A stretch of DNA of 64,000 nucleotides from Azospirillum tabaci. GTDB taxonomy: Bacteria; Pseudomonadota; Alphaproteobacteria; Azospirillales; Azospirillaceae. The notes below the pieces were generated by a model. It made no database searches, had not been told where the DNA came from, and worked only from the letters and a program-made list of their open reading frames with translations. Shown here one piece after another: positions 1 through 7,620 of this stretch (position 1 is its first letter; each line of letters begins with the position of its first letter). Position numbers and translations under genes: made by a program. The DNA is taken from assembly GCF_014596085.1 (NCBI RefSeq), contig NZ_JACCJY010000015.1, positions 1-64,000 of the forward strand. The letters are read 5' to 3'.

Positions 1-45
1 GGCCCCCCCCCGACCCCGCCCCCGCCGCCCCCCCCCCCCCACCCC
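1..45. repeat. C-rich low-complexity tract
   Basis: The first 45 bases are almost pure C with scattered G and A, including runs of nine or more C. No open reading frame or recognisable element is visible. It lies beyond the rpsD terminator. It may be natural intergenic sequence or a poorly resolved homopolymer. Confidence 0.6.
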
Positions 46-74
46 AAAAAGAAAAAGGCCGCCCCGGGGGGCGC
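45..74 (-). terminator. Intrinsic terminator of rpsD
   Basis: Read on the minus strand, a GC hairpin (arms within 60-74, CGCCCC against GGGGCG) is followed directly by a TTTTTCTTTTT tract at 46-56. It begins about 30 bases past the rpsD stop codon, the expected place for a Rho-independent terminator. Confidence 0.6.
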
Positions 75-104
75 TCCCTTTCGCGTGTCGGCTGGGCCGC
101 ACGG

Positions 105-719
105 TCAGCGCGAGTAGAACTCGACGACCAGGTTCGGTTCCATCTGGACCGGGTACGGAATGTCGGCCAGCAGCGGGACGCGGACGAAGCGGCCCTTCAG
201 GGCGCCCGTGTCGACTTCCAGGTAGTCCGGGGTGTCGCGCTCACCCGAGGCGGCGGCCTCGAGGATGAGGGCCATCTGCTTGGACTTGGCGCGCACCTCG
301 ATGGTGTCGCCTTCCTTGATCTGGGCCGACGGGATGTTCAGGCGGCGGCCATTGACCAGGATGTGGCCATGGTTGATGATCTGGCGCGCGGCGAACGGGG
401 TCGGCGCGAACTTCATGCGGTAGACCACCGCGTCCAGGCGGCGCTCCAGCAGGCCCACCAGGTTCTCGCCGGTGTCGCCCTTGCGGCGCACGGCCTCGGC
501 GTAGATGCGGCGGAACTGCTTCTCGCCGATGTTGCCGTAATAGCCCTTCAGCTTCTGCTTCGCCATGAGCTGCAGGCCGTAGTCGGACGGCTTCTTGCGG
601 CGCTGGCCGTGCTGGCCCGGGCCATACTCACGCTTGTTGATCGGCGACTTGCCGCGGCCCCAGAGGTTTACGCCGAGGCGGCGGTCGATCTTGTACTTGG
701 ACTGTTGACGCTTGGCCAT
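105..719 (-). CDS. rpsD: 30S ribosomal protein S4
   Basis: The 204-residue protein starts [21 protein letters not shown], the alphaproteobacterial S4 N-terminus. S4 binds 16S rRNA early in small-subunit assembly and, in many bacteria, represses its own translation. The zone around residues 95-160 ([15 protein letters not shown], then [11 protein letters not shown]) is the S4 RNA-binding domain. A longer frame reaches 791, but the ATG at 719 matches the family start. The gene stands alone as a monocistron with its own promoter (831-858) and terminator, rather than in the large ribosomal operon, as is common in Alphaproteobacteria. Confidence 0.97.
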   Translation of the reverse strand: MAKRQQSKYKIDRRLGVNLWGRGKSPINKREYGPGQHGQRRKKPSDYGLQLMAKQKLKGYYGNIGEKQFRRIYAEAVRRKGDTGENLVGLLERRLDAVVYRMKFAPTPFAARQIINHGHILVNGRRLNIPSAQIKEGDTIEVRAKSKQMALILEAAASGERDTPDYLEVDTGALKGRFVRVPLLADIPYPVQMEPNLVVEFYSR

Positions 720-830
720 TTTGGTCCTCGATGGAACACGAGTTGGTTTTGTCCCGGTAGTTCCGCGGAACAGGCCGCGGACGGGGCGCAAACAAGAGGC
801 ACGCCCGCTTTCCCAGGAGTGAAGGCGCGC

Positions 831-858
831 ACTATACGGATTCGGCGCGCCTTGTCAA
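831..858 (-). promoter_or_regulatory. Sigma-70 promoter of rpsD
   Basis: On the minus strand TTGACA (853-858) is followed after 16 bases by TATAGT (831-836), close to the vegetative consensus. Transcription would start near 824, giving a leader of about 105 bases. A 9-bp inverted repeat, AAGGCGCGC (822-830) and GCGCGCCTT (845-853), brackets the -10 box and overlaps one base of the -35. A leader of this length leaves room for S4 autoregulation, but I see no defined S4 target. Confidence 0.75.
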
Positions 859-903
859 ACCATGAGTCGGGTCAAACCAAGAGTCGTGTCGGACCACGAA
901 GCG

Positions 904-1215
904 TCAGCAGCACTCATCCTCCAACTGCCGCAGCATGGCCAGCCCTTCCTCGTCCTCGTGTTCCTCGAACAGATCGGAGATGTAATAGACGTTGGCGCAG
1001 AGCAGGCACAGCCCGTCCGCCTGACGCTTCAACGGGTCGTCGGCCACGGCCAGCTTCGCCCGGAAGCGCTCCCAGAAAGCGTTGGTCTTGGCCGGGTCGT
1101 CGATGTGCATGTACAGGCGCTCGATGATGCGGCGGGAGTTGCCCTCGCAGTCGATGCCCTTGAAGGAGACGTAGCGGTCGGGAGTGTCGGTTGCGTCCAC
1201 GGTCGTGCTTCCCAC
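904..1215 (-). CDS. cowN: N2-fixation sustaining protein CowN
   Basis: This 103-residue acidic protein has the hallmarks of CowN: DRYVSFKGIDC at residues 13-23, NAFWERFRAKL in the middle, NVYYISDLFEEHEDEEGL, and the C-terminal ELEDECC. CowN protects nitrogenase from inhibition by carbon monoxide and is found in diazotrophs. The start is a GTG at 1215; a second GTG at codon 6 is an alternative, and neither has an ideal ribosome binding site. Three regularly spaced boxes lie 61-110 bases upstream, and the CO sensor gene rcoM is two genes upstream on the same strand. CO-controlled expression is inferred from this arrangement. Confidence 0.93.
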   Translation of the reverse strand: MGSTTVDATDTPDRYVSFKGIDCEGNSRRIIERLYMHIDDPAKTNAFWERFRAKLAVADDPLKRQADGLCLLCANVYYISDLFEEHEDEEGLAMLRQLEDECC

Positions 1216-1275
1216 GAAAGAGGCTTGTGTTGACCTCTCTCATCGCGGAAGGCGGGTCCAGGAACAAGACCCGCT

Positions 1276-1325
1276 GCACGAACGGCGGGCGGACGGCGTG
1301 AACGGCGGGAGTCCTGCGCGAACGG
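1276..1325 (-). promoter_or_regulatory. Triplet of putative RcoM boxes upstream of cowN
   Basis: Three direct repeats on the cowN coding strand, CCGTTCGTGC (1276-1285), CCGTTCACGC (1296-1305) and CCGTTCGCGC (1316-1325), recur at exactly 20-bp intervals and agree at eight of ten positions. Each contains TTnnnG, the core reported for the three-site RcoM operators of Burkholderia, which I recall as spaced about 21 bp. The nearest box ends 61 bases before the cowN start, a reasonable activator position. Confidence 0.7.
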
Positions 1326-1337
1326 TTCGCGCTCTTA

Positions 1338-1376
1338 CCATTCGGGCGGCCCATTCAGGCGCCCCATTCAGGCGGC
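1338..1376. repeat. Three tandem 13-bp repeats
   Basis: CCATTCGGGCGGC (1338-1350), CCATTCAGGCGCC (1351-1363) and CCATTCAGGCGGC (1364-1376) follow each other without gaps. The last copy covers the stop codon and final codons of the 70-residue gene ending at 1368. They may be a local duplication of the 3-prime end of that gene or a protein-binding array. Confidence 0.8.
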
Positions 1377-1580
1377 GTGTGACAGCTCTTCCTCGGTGAA
1401 GTCCAGCAGCGTGTTCAGCCGCTGCGGGGTCAGCGCCTCAATCCCCTCATGCCACATCACCTCGCCGAACAGGGCGTGCAGAGCGGCGAGACGTTCCGGC
1501 GCCAGCCCGGTCAGGCGGTCGCCGTAATACTCCACCACGAGTTGGTCCACATAGGCGTGGTCGTCGTCCAGGAAAGCCAT
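1368..1580 (-). CDS. Small hypothetical protein between rcoM and cowN
   Basis: A 70-residue acidic protein with a good ribosome binding site (GAGGAG, 8 bases before the ATG). I do not recognise the family. The sequence looks helical, with several aromatic residues (YVDQLVVEYYGD, then LFGEVMWHEGIEAL). It has no signal peptide, membrane segment or cysteine. It is encoded on the same strand as rcoM and cowN, 152 bases before cowN, so it may belong to the CO response. That role is inferred from position only. Confidence 0.75.
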   Translation of the reverse strand: MAFLDDDHAYVDQLVVEYYGDRLTGLAPERLAALHALFGEVMWHEGIEALTPQRLNTLLDFTEEELSHAA

Positions 1581-1736
1581 GGCCGTATCTCCTCGTCATC
1601 GTGGCGCCCACCCGATGCGGGCGCCGGCCATGGCTTTGTTCTACGCCTGCGGCGGCACCGGACGATTGAGGCGGATCAACCGCCGCCGGAAGTCACAGGG
1701 CGGCGAGAACAACCCTGATGCGCGTATGGGGAAAGG

Positions 1737-2450
1737 CTAGAGAGCCAGCAGCTTCTTCAACTGCTCGATCCGGCCGCGGCTGACCGGTACGCGGGGGGCG
1801 CCGGGGGCGGCCATGACGAAGGCGGCCCGCCCGTCGCTGCGGTCGATGGCCTGGGCGTGGCGCAGGTTGACCAGATAGCGGCGGTGCGCCCGCACGAACT
1901 GCCGCCCGTCAAGCCGCGCCTCCAACTCCGACAGGGAGAGCGAGCAGAAGAAAGCACCGTCCGCCGTGTGGACCCGCGTGTAATGGCCGTCGGCCTGCAC
2001 ATAGACCGCGTCGGCGGGATCGATCAGAACCACGCCCTGCCGCGTCGTGATCGGCAGCTTCACCAGCGGCGTGACCGGTTCGGCCACCGCGTCCGCGGGC
2101 GGCGGCGGAACCGGCTCGGGAAGCGCCTTCCCGTTGACCTCGAACAGCATCAGGGCCAGCGCGGCCCCGCCGCCCGCCGGTAGGGCGGTCGCCTTCACCA
2201 CGATGGTCCGCCCCGGCAGGGCCACCATCATGGAACTGGCCGCCGCCGGGGAGTCCGGGTCGTGCGCCGCGGCCAGCAGCAGTTCCACCTTGGCCCGGCT
2301 GCCCGGCGGGTGCAGGTCGTGCAGGCTTGCCCCCAGCAGCGGACGGTCACGGCCCAGCATCCGCGCCACGGCGGCGTTGACCGACACCACGCGCCGGTCG
2401 CCGTCGAGCAGGACGAGGCCAACGTCCATATGCTGCAAGGTGTATTCCAT
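1737..2450 (-). CDS. rcoM: CO-sensing PAS-LytTR transcriptional regulator RcoM
   Basis: The 237-residue protein has an N-terminal PAS fold (about 1-110), a proline-rich linker (about 112-125) and a C-terminal LytTR DNA-binding domain (about 130-237, with YVQADGHYTRVHT and FVRAHRRYLVNL). It matches Burkholderia RcoM as I remember it: DLHPPGSR places a histidine at 47 where the haem ligand lies, and the Met-Met pair at 74-75 fits the second ligand, which CO displaces. RcoM proteins are one-component activators that bind CO through haem. Its position before cowN fits a dedicated CO circuit. Confidence 0.88.
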   Translation of the reverse strand: MEYTLQHMDVGLVLLDGDRRVVSVNAAVARMLGRDRPLLGASLHDLHPPGSRAKVELLLAAAHDPDSPAAASSMMVALPGRTIVVKATALPAGGGAALALMLFEVNGKALPEPVPPPPADAVAEPVTPLVKLPITTRQGVVLIDPADAVYVQADGHYTRVHTADGAFFCSLSLSELEARLDGRQFVRAHRRYLVNLRHAQAIDRSDGRAAFVMAAPGAPRVPVSRGRIEQLKKLLAL

Positions 2451-2502
2451 GGGGCAGTATAGGCCGCGATTCGCCCCGGAAGGGAAGAGCTAAGGGAAGA
2501 GG

Positions 2503-3273
2503 TTACGCTTCGCCCTTGCGCCGTCCGGTCAGCGCAGCGACGACGCCGTGGAAGGTGCGGACCTCCTGCTCGGTCATCTGCATCCGCTCCAGGGCGTTGC
2601 GCAGGGTGCGGACCATGGAGGGGCGCTTCTCCGGCGTCGTGAAGAAGCCGGTGCGGTCGAGGTCGCCCTCCAGATGCTCGAAGAAGTTCAGAAGCTCCGC
2701 CTTGGTCGCCGGGCGGGTCTGGCCGGTGTGCAGCACGCGGTCGGGCGGGATCTCGCCGGTCTGGAACCACTCGTAGCCGATCAGCAGCACCGCCTGCGCC
2801 AGATTGAGCGAGGAGAAGGACGGGTTCAGCGGCACGGTGATCAGCGTTGAAGCCAGCGTCAGGTCGTCGTTGACCAGACCGGTGCGCTCCGGCCCGAACA
2901 GCACGCCGGTCTTGTGCCCGGCGTCGACATGGGCGCGCAGCTCCGTCGCGGCGACACGCGGGGTGACGAACTCCTGGATCATCCCGCGGGTGCGGACGGT
3001 GGTGGCGAAGACCACGTTCAGGTCGGCCACGGCCTCCGCGGTCGTGTCGTAGAGCTTCGCCCCGTCCAGCACCAGATCGGCGCCCGACGCCGCAGCCACC
3101 GCCTTCTCGTTCGGCCAGCCGTCGCGCGGCTTCACCAGACGCAGCTCGGTCAGGCCGCAGTTGAGCATGGCCCGCGCGCAGGCGCCGATGTTCTCGCCGA
3201 GCTGGGGCTGCACGAGGATGATGGTCGGGCCGCCCAGGACGGAGGGCCGGTTGGGGTCTTTGCCGGAGGTCAT
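2503..3273 (-). CDS. trmJ: tRNA (cytidine/uridine-2'-O-)-methyltransferase TrmJ
   Basis: A 256-residue SpoU/TrmH-type (SPOUT) methyltransferase. The N-terminus IILVQPQLGENIGACARAML and the later LFGPERTGL and NPSFSSLNLAQAV form the S-adenosylmethionine knot. TrmJ methylates the ribose of residue 32 in the anticodon loop of several tRNAs; the C-terminal helical extension (about 170-256) is typical. It starts 16 bases after the cimA stop and probably shares that transcript. The rcoM gene begins 52 bases further on, so read-through into rcoM is possible. Confidence 0.9.
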   Translation of the reverse strand: MTSGKDPNRPSVLGGPTIILVQPQLGENIGACARAMLNCGLTELRLVKPRDGWPNEKAVAAASGADLVLDGAKLYDTTAEAVADLNVVFATTVRTRGMIQEFVTPRVAATELRAHVDAGHKTGVLFGPERTGLVNDDLTLASTLITVPLNPSFSSLNLAQAVLLIGYEWFQTGEIPPDRVLHTGQTRPATKAELLNFFEHLEGDLDRTGFFTTPEKRPSMVRTLRNALERMQMTEQEVRTFHGVVAALTGRRKGEA

Positions 3274-3289
3274 GATCTGAACTTTGGTC

Positions 3290-4894
3290 TCAGCTTCGCG
3301 GTGTTGCGCCGCCTTTAAACAGCTTGAATGTGTAACTGTCCACCAGCGCCTCCATCGACGCCTCGATGATGTTGGTGGAAACGCCCAGCGTCGACCATTC
3401 CTGCCCGTCGCCGTTGCGCGAGCGGATCAGCACGCGCGGCATGGCGCCGGTGCCGTCCTTGGCCGCCAGGATGCGCACGCGGTAGTCGGACAGCTTCACC
3501 CCGTCGAGCAGCGGGTACAGCGGCTCCAGCGCCTTGCGCATCGCCGTGTCCAGCGCGTTCACCGGGCCGTTGCCCGACGCCACCTCGTGATACTCCGTGC
3601 CGCCGATCTTCACCCGCACCACCGCCTCGGACTCGACCACCAGCTCGCCCTTGGCGTTGTAGCGGCGCTCGTCGGTCACGTGGAAGCGCTTCAGGGTGAA
3701 ATAGTCGGGCACCTCGCCCAGCTCGCGGCGGACCAGAAGCTCGAAGCTGGCCTCGGCGGTGTCGTAGGCGTAGCCCTCGGTGTCGCGCTGCTTCACGAGG
3801 TCGAGCAGGCGGTTCAGCCGCTCGTCCTTCGAATCCACGGCCATGCCCATCTCCCGCAGCCGCGCGATGACGTTGGAGCGGCCCGCCTGGTCCGACATGA
3901 CGATCTGGCGGCGGTTGCCGACCGCCTCCGGCTCGACATGCTCGTAGGAGGACGGGTCCTTCTCCACGGCGGAGACGTGCAGCCCGCCCTTGTGGGCGAA
4001 GGCGCTGGCGCCGACGTAGGGGGCGTGGCGGTTCGGCGCGCGGTTCAGCCGCTCGTCGAACTTGCGGCTGATCTCGGTCAGCAGCGGCAGGTCGGCGGGC
4101 CTGATGCCGACGTCGTAGCCCATCTTCAGCATCAGCGACGGGATCAGCGACACGAGGTTGGCGTTGCCGCAGCGCTCGCCCAGCCCGTTGATCGTCCCCT
4201 GCACCATCCGCACCCCGGCCCGCACCGCGGCCAGCGAGTTGGCGACGGCGTTCTCGGTGTCGTTGTGGCAGTGGATGCCCAGCCGCTCGCCGGGGATGCC
4301 ATGCTCCTCGATCACTTGCCGGACGATCGCGTCGATCTCGTGGGGCAGCGTGCCGCCGTTGGTGTCGCACAGCACGACCCAGCGCGCCCCCGCCTCATAG
4401 GCGGCCTTGATGCAGGCGGCGGCGTAGGCGGGGTTGCGCTTGTAGCCGTCGAAGAAATGCTCGGCATCGAACAGCGCCTCGCCCTTGGCGGCCTTCAACG
4501 CGGCGATGCTGTCGGCGATCAGCTCGATGTTCTCGTCACGCGGGATCGCCAGCGCCACGTCGACATGGAAGTCCCAGGTTTTGCCGACGATGCAGACGGC
4601 GCGCGCCTTGGACTGGATCAGGGCGGCGAGCTGCGGGTCGTTCGCGGTGCTGCGGCCCGGACGGCGGGTCATGCCGAAGGCGGTGAAGGTCGAACGGGCG
4701 AGGTCCGGCGCCTCGGCAAAGAATTGGTCGTCGGTCGGGTTGGCGCCGGGCCAGCCGCCTTCCACATAGTCAATCCCCAGCCGGTCGAGGTCGCGGGCGA
4801 TGGCGATCTTGTCGGCGACGGAGAAATCCACGTCCTGGGTCTGCGCCCCGTCGCGCAACGTGGTGTCGTACAGATGGATGCGTTCGCCCGTCAT
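3290..4894 (-). CDS. cimA: Citramalate synthase
   Basis: A 534-residue alpha-isopropylmalate/homocitrate synthase-family protein. It opens with LYDTTLRDGAQTQ (residues 8-20), the catalytic R-D pair of this TIM-barrel family. The metal-binding histidines appear in GIHCHNDTENAVAN. A C-terminal LeuA-type regulatory domain follows (about 400-530). The pattern fits CimA, which condenses pyruvate and acetyl-CoA to citramalate on the threonine-independent route to isoleucine. The related gene nifV (homocitrate synthase) is shorter and lacks this C-terminal domain, so I prefer cimA. It heads a probable two-gene unit with trmJ. Confidence 0.9.
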   Translation of the reverse strand: MTGERIHLYDTTLRDGAQTQDVDFSVADKIAIARDLDRLGIDYVEGGWPGANPTDDQFFAEAPDLARSTFTAFGMTRRPGRSTANDPQLAALIQSKARAVCIVGKTWDFHVDVALAIPRDENIELIADSIAALKAAKGEALFDAEHFFDGYKRNPAYAAACIKAAYEAGARWVVLCDTNGGTLPHEIDAIVRQVIEEHGIPGERLGIHCHNDTENAVANSLAAVRAGVRMVQGTINGLGERCGNANLVSLIPSLMLKMGYDVGIRPADLPLLTEISRKFDERLNRAPNRHAPYVGASAFAHKGGLHVSAVEKDPSSYEHVEPEAVGNRRQIVMSDQAGRSNVIARLREMGMAVDSKDERLNRLLDLVKQRDTEGYAYDTAEASFELLVRRELGEVPDYFTLKRFHVTDERRYNAKGELVVESEAVVRVKIGGTEYHEVASGNGPVNALDTAMRKALEPLYPLLDGVKLSDYRVRILAAKDGTGAMPRVLIRSRNGDGQEWSTLGVSTNIIEASMEALVDSYTFKLFKGGATPRS

Positions 4895-5155
4895 TGCCGC
4901 CGCCCGAAGATATTGGTCGCCCGAAGGAAGGTCATAGGACTGCCCGGAGGGCCGGAAGAATGGACGATGCGCTCCGCCATCTCAATGCTTTTGATCGCAT
5001 CCGCCAGGAATGCGGGGCTTTGCCGCGCCGGACATAGGCACGCAATGGAGGTAATAGGACAAATGTACTGACCGAACAAACCATCGTCTGTGCTACACAG
5101 CCGCCCCTCTGCATGGCGCCTATCTCACGGGTGCGGTACTCTTTTCTGGCCGGAC

Positions 5156-5181
5156 GCCTGTTGGTCTGGCCTGTTGGTCTG
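5156..5181 (+). repeat. Perfect 13-bp tandem repeat in a promoter
   Basis: GCCTGTTGGTCTG occurs twice back to back (5156-5168 and 5169-5181) and ends exactly where the -10 element TATAAT begins. The repeat therefore occupies the -35 and spacer positions. Such a placement suggests an operator or activator site for the downstream response regulator gene. Confidence 0.85.
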
Positions 5182-5187
5182 TATAAT
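5182..5187 (+). promoter_or_regulatory. -10 element of the response regulator promoter
   Basis: A perfect TATAAT lies 35 bases before the GTG start at 5222. No good -35 hexamer is found at the usual spacing (TTGGTC at 5161-5166 leaves only 15 bases), which suggests an activator acting through the adjoining 13-bp repeats. This promoter also argues against the longer frame beginning at 5090. Confidence 0.6.
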
Positions 5188-5221
5188 CACCGGCCCTTCT
5201 GAACGGATTGGATTGGACACA

Positions 5222-5635
5222 GTGACTTCCGCGGGTGACGACGACCAGGACAAGCTCGTCATGGTGATCGACGACGAGCGGACGGTTCTGCAGGCCCTCA
5301 ATCTCCTTCTGGAGATGTGGGGGTACCGGGTCGTCACCGCCGAAAGCGAGGGCGAGGCCGTCGACCGCTTGTCCATCGCCGGGGAAACGCCGCACGCCAT
5401 CCTGGCCGACTACCGCCTGCGCGAAGGGCGCACCGGCGTCCAGGCCATCGACCGCATCCGGGCGGAATCAGGGGCCGAGGTGCCGGGCGTCATCATCACC
5501 GGTGACACTTCCACCGAAGGGCTGCGCGACGCCCGCGCCCGTGGGCTGACCGTTCTGCAAAAGCCGGTGCTGCCACCCCATCTCCAGGCGGTGCTGACCA
5601 AGGTCCTGCGGGAACAGCCCGCCGGCACGGCGTGA
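5222..5635 (+). CDS. Single-domain response regulator (REC)
   Basis: A receiver-only protein of about 137 residues. It shows the acidic pair in VMVIDDER, the phosphorylatable aspartate in HAILADYRL, the threonine region IITGDTS and the lysine in VLQKPV. No output domain is present. The GTG at 5222 lies 35 bases after a TATAAT box; the frame is open upstream to 5090, but that part looks like non-coding sequence. The next gene, a histidine kinase, begins at its stop codon, so the two are probably translationally coupled and form a signalling pair. Confidence 0.85.
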   Translation: MTSAGDDDQDKLVMVIDDERTVLQALNLLLEMWGYRVVTAESEGEAVDRLSIAGETPHAILADYRLREGRTGVQAIDRIRAESGAEVPGVIITGDTSTEGLRDARARGLTVLQKPVLPPHLQAVLTKVLREQPAGTA

Positions 5636-7506
5636 CGGGCCGGACCGGCATGGACGTTCCCTTACCGCCGGCGCCCGCCACGCCACCCAAGCCGAAGCGC
5701 AAGCGCACCGCCGCTCCCGACGGGCGGCTGTTCCGCTCATGGGAAAGCTGGGTGGTCTTCGGGCTGGGGCTGTTGTTGACCGGCCTCGGCTGGTGGCTGC
5801 TGACCGAGCAGAACCACCGGCTCGCCGAGGCGCGCTTCCGCGCGCTGGCCAGCGATCTGGCCGGTGACGTCACGGCGCGGCTCGACACCTATGAACAGAT
5901 GCTCCAGGGCGCCGTGGCGATGGTGGACGCCGGCGGCGGGCAGGTCAGCCGCACGGAATGGCGGGCCTACGTCACCGGCCTCCATGTCGAGGACCGCTAT
6001 CCCGGCATCCAGGGCATCGGCTACGCCAAGCGCGTGAAGGCCCACGACCGGGAGCAGCACGAGGCGTCGCTGCACGCCGCCGGCTTCTACAGCTACCGCG
6101 TGACGCCGGAGGGGGAACGGCCCGAGTATTTTCCGATCGTCTACATCGAGCCCTTCGCCAGCCGCAACCTGCGGGCCTTCGGCTTCGACATGCACGCCGA
6201 GCCGACCCGCCAAGCCGCCATGGAGCGCGCCCGCAGCACCGGCACCGCCGCAGCCACCGCCCGGCTGCGGCTGGTTCAGGAAACCGACCAAGACGTGCAG
6301 CCCGGCTTCCTCATCTATGTGCCCGTCTACGACCAGACCCTGCCCCTGACCACCGACGCCGACCGGCGCGAGTCGCTGCTGGGCTTCGTCTACAGCCCCT
6401 TCCGTGCGCACGATCTGATGCGCAGCATCATGGGCGGGGGCGCGTCGGAACTGCTGGACATCCGTGTCCATGACGGGACGGACGCCACGCCGGACTCGCT
6501 GATGTTCGACTCCGCGACCACCCGGGAGGCCGCCTTTCAGGAGGTTCTCCATGTGAAGGTGTTCGGCCGGCCGTGGACGCTGGTTCTGTCCGGCACCCAC
6601 GCCTTCGAGGGGAGCGTGGCCAGCGCCACGCCGCGGGCGGTGCTGTTCGCCGGCCTGATCATCACGCTGCTTCTGGTCGCCACCGTCAATTCCGTGCTTC
6701 AGGACCGCGACCGCATGGCCGAGCTGCGCCGCAGCTACGACGCGCTGGCGCTGGCGCGCGCGGAGGCGGAGCAGGCCAACGCCGCCAAGTCGCGCTTCCT
6801 CGCCGCCGCCAGCCACGACCTGCGCCAGCCGCTCCAGACGCTGGGCATCTATCTGCACATGATCGGCGAACAGGCGGACAGCCCCCGGCTGCGCAAGCTG
6901 GTGGACGCCGCCCGCGATGGGTTCGAAGCGACCCAGCGCCTGCTGAATTCGTTGATGGACATCGCCACGCTGGAAACCGGCGTGATCAGCCCGCAGCTTG
7001 CCGAGCTGGATCTGCCCGTCTTCCTGGAGCGCATCTGCGAGGAGGGCCGGCTGGAGGCCGCGGGCAAGGGACTGGGCTTCCGAGTCACCTGCGGCGGCGC
7101 CCGCGTGACGACCGACCCGGCGATGCTGGAGCGGATCGTCCGCAACCTGCTGAGCAACGCGCTGAAATACACCCACAGCGGCACCATCCGGGTGACCTGC
7201 CGGCAGGCGCGCGGTTTCACCTCCATCAAGGTGCAGGACACCGGCCCCGGTATCCCGCAGGACCGGCTGCACCTGATCTTCGAGGACTTCTACCAGATCG
7301 GCAATCCGGAGCGCGACCGGCGCAAGGGCCTCGGCCTCGGCCTCGCCACCGTGGCGCGGCTCAGCCGGCTGCTCGGCTACCGGGTGCGGGTGCTGTCGCG
7401 TCCCGGCCGCGGCGCCATCTTTCTGGTCGAGATCCCCGACGAGGCGCCAAGCCCCCATCAGACCAGCGAGACCCGGACCACCAAGACGGCGACCTCGGCG
7501 GCGTGA
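5632..7506 (+). CDS. CHASE-domain sensor histidine kinase
   Basis: A 624-residue membrane kinase. A proline-rich cytoplasmic start precedes transmembrane helix 1 (about 38-58), a large periplasmic CHASE sensor domain with GIQGIGYAKRV, and transmembrane helix 2 (about 335-355). A short coiled coil, the HisKA domain with His395 in ASHDLRQPLQ, and HATPase motifs (NLLSNALKYT, DTGPGIP, GLGLGLATV) follow. CHASE domains bind small extracellular ligands; the ligand here is unknown. The GTG at 5632 overlaps the regulator stop by four bases; the ATG at 5650 is an alternative. It resembles a hybrid kinase whose receiver is encoded separately. Confidence 0.88.
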   Translation: MTGRTGMDVPLPPAPATPPKPKRKRTAAPDGRLFRSWESWVVFGLGLLLTGLGWWLLTEQNHRLAEARFRALASDLAGDVTARLDTYEQMLQGAVAMVDAGGGQVSRTEWRAYVTGLHVEDRYPGIQGIGYAKRVKAHDREQHEASLHAAGFYSYRVTPEGERPEYFPIVYIEPFASRNLRAFGFDMHAEPTRQAAMERARSTGTAAATARLRLVQETDQDVQPGFLIYVPVYDQTLPLTTDADRRESLLGFVYSPFRAHDLMRSIMGGGASELLDIRVHDGTDATPDSLMFDSATTREAAFQEVLHVKVFGRPWTLVLSGTHAFEGSVASATPRAVLFAGLIITLLLVATVNSVLQDRDRMAELRRSYDALALARAEAEQANAAKSRFLAAASHDLRQPLQTLGIYLHMIGEQADSPRLRKLVDAARDGFEATQRLLNSLMDIATLETGVISPQLAELDLPVFLERICEEGRLEAAGKGLGFRVTCGGARVTTDPAMLERIVRNLLSNALKYTHSGTIRVTCRQARGFTSIKVQDTGPGIPQDRLHLIFEDFYQIGNPERDRRKGLGLGLATVARLSRLLGYRVRVLSRPGRGAIFLVEIPDEAPSPHQTSETRTTKTATSAA

Positions 7507-7520
7507 CGCCCTCGGGTGCT

Positions 7521-7608
7521 TTTGGCAATCGCCGACGCCGCAGACCTCCGGCAATGCTGGAAAAACCCGCGGCGGGATCGGTGGGTCACCGAGTCGGCGA
7601 TTGCCAAA
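7521..7608. repeat. Inverted repeat with 16-bp perfect arms
   Basis: TTTGGCAATCGCCGAC (7521-7536) is repeated in perfect inverted form at 7593-7608, separated by 56 bases. It fills the gap between two convergent genes. A bidirectional terminator is one reading, but the long spacer is also compatible with a small MITE-like element or a structured transcript. Confidence 0.8.
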
Positions 7609-7620
7609 TCCGGGGCCGGA

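Noticed and set aside
1338..1376. Reading the 13-bp triple repeat itself as the RcoM operator
   Set aside because: TTnnnG occurs only on the strand opposite to cowN and the spacing is 13 bp. The 20-bp-spaced boxes at 1276-1325 fit the published pattern much better.
3284..5071. A 595-codon open frame opposite cimA
   Set aside because: It is the antisense shadow of cimA. In GC-rich DNA such frames are long by chance, and the translation is composed of Arg, Gly, Val, His and Asp in low-complexity runs.
5090..5221. Upstream extension of the response regulator to 5090
   Set aside because: A TATAAT and the 13-bp repeats lie inside this extension, and the translation there lacks receiver-domain character.
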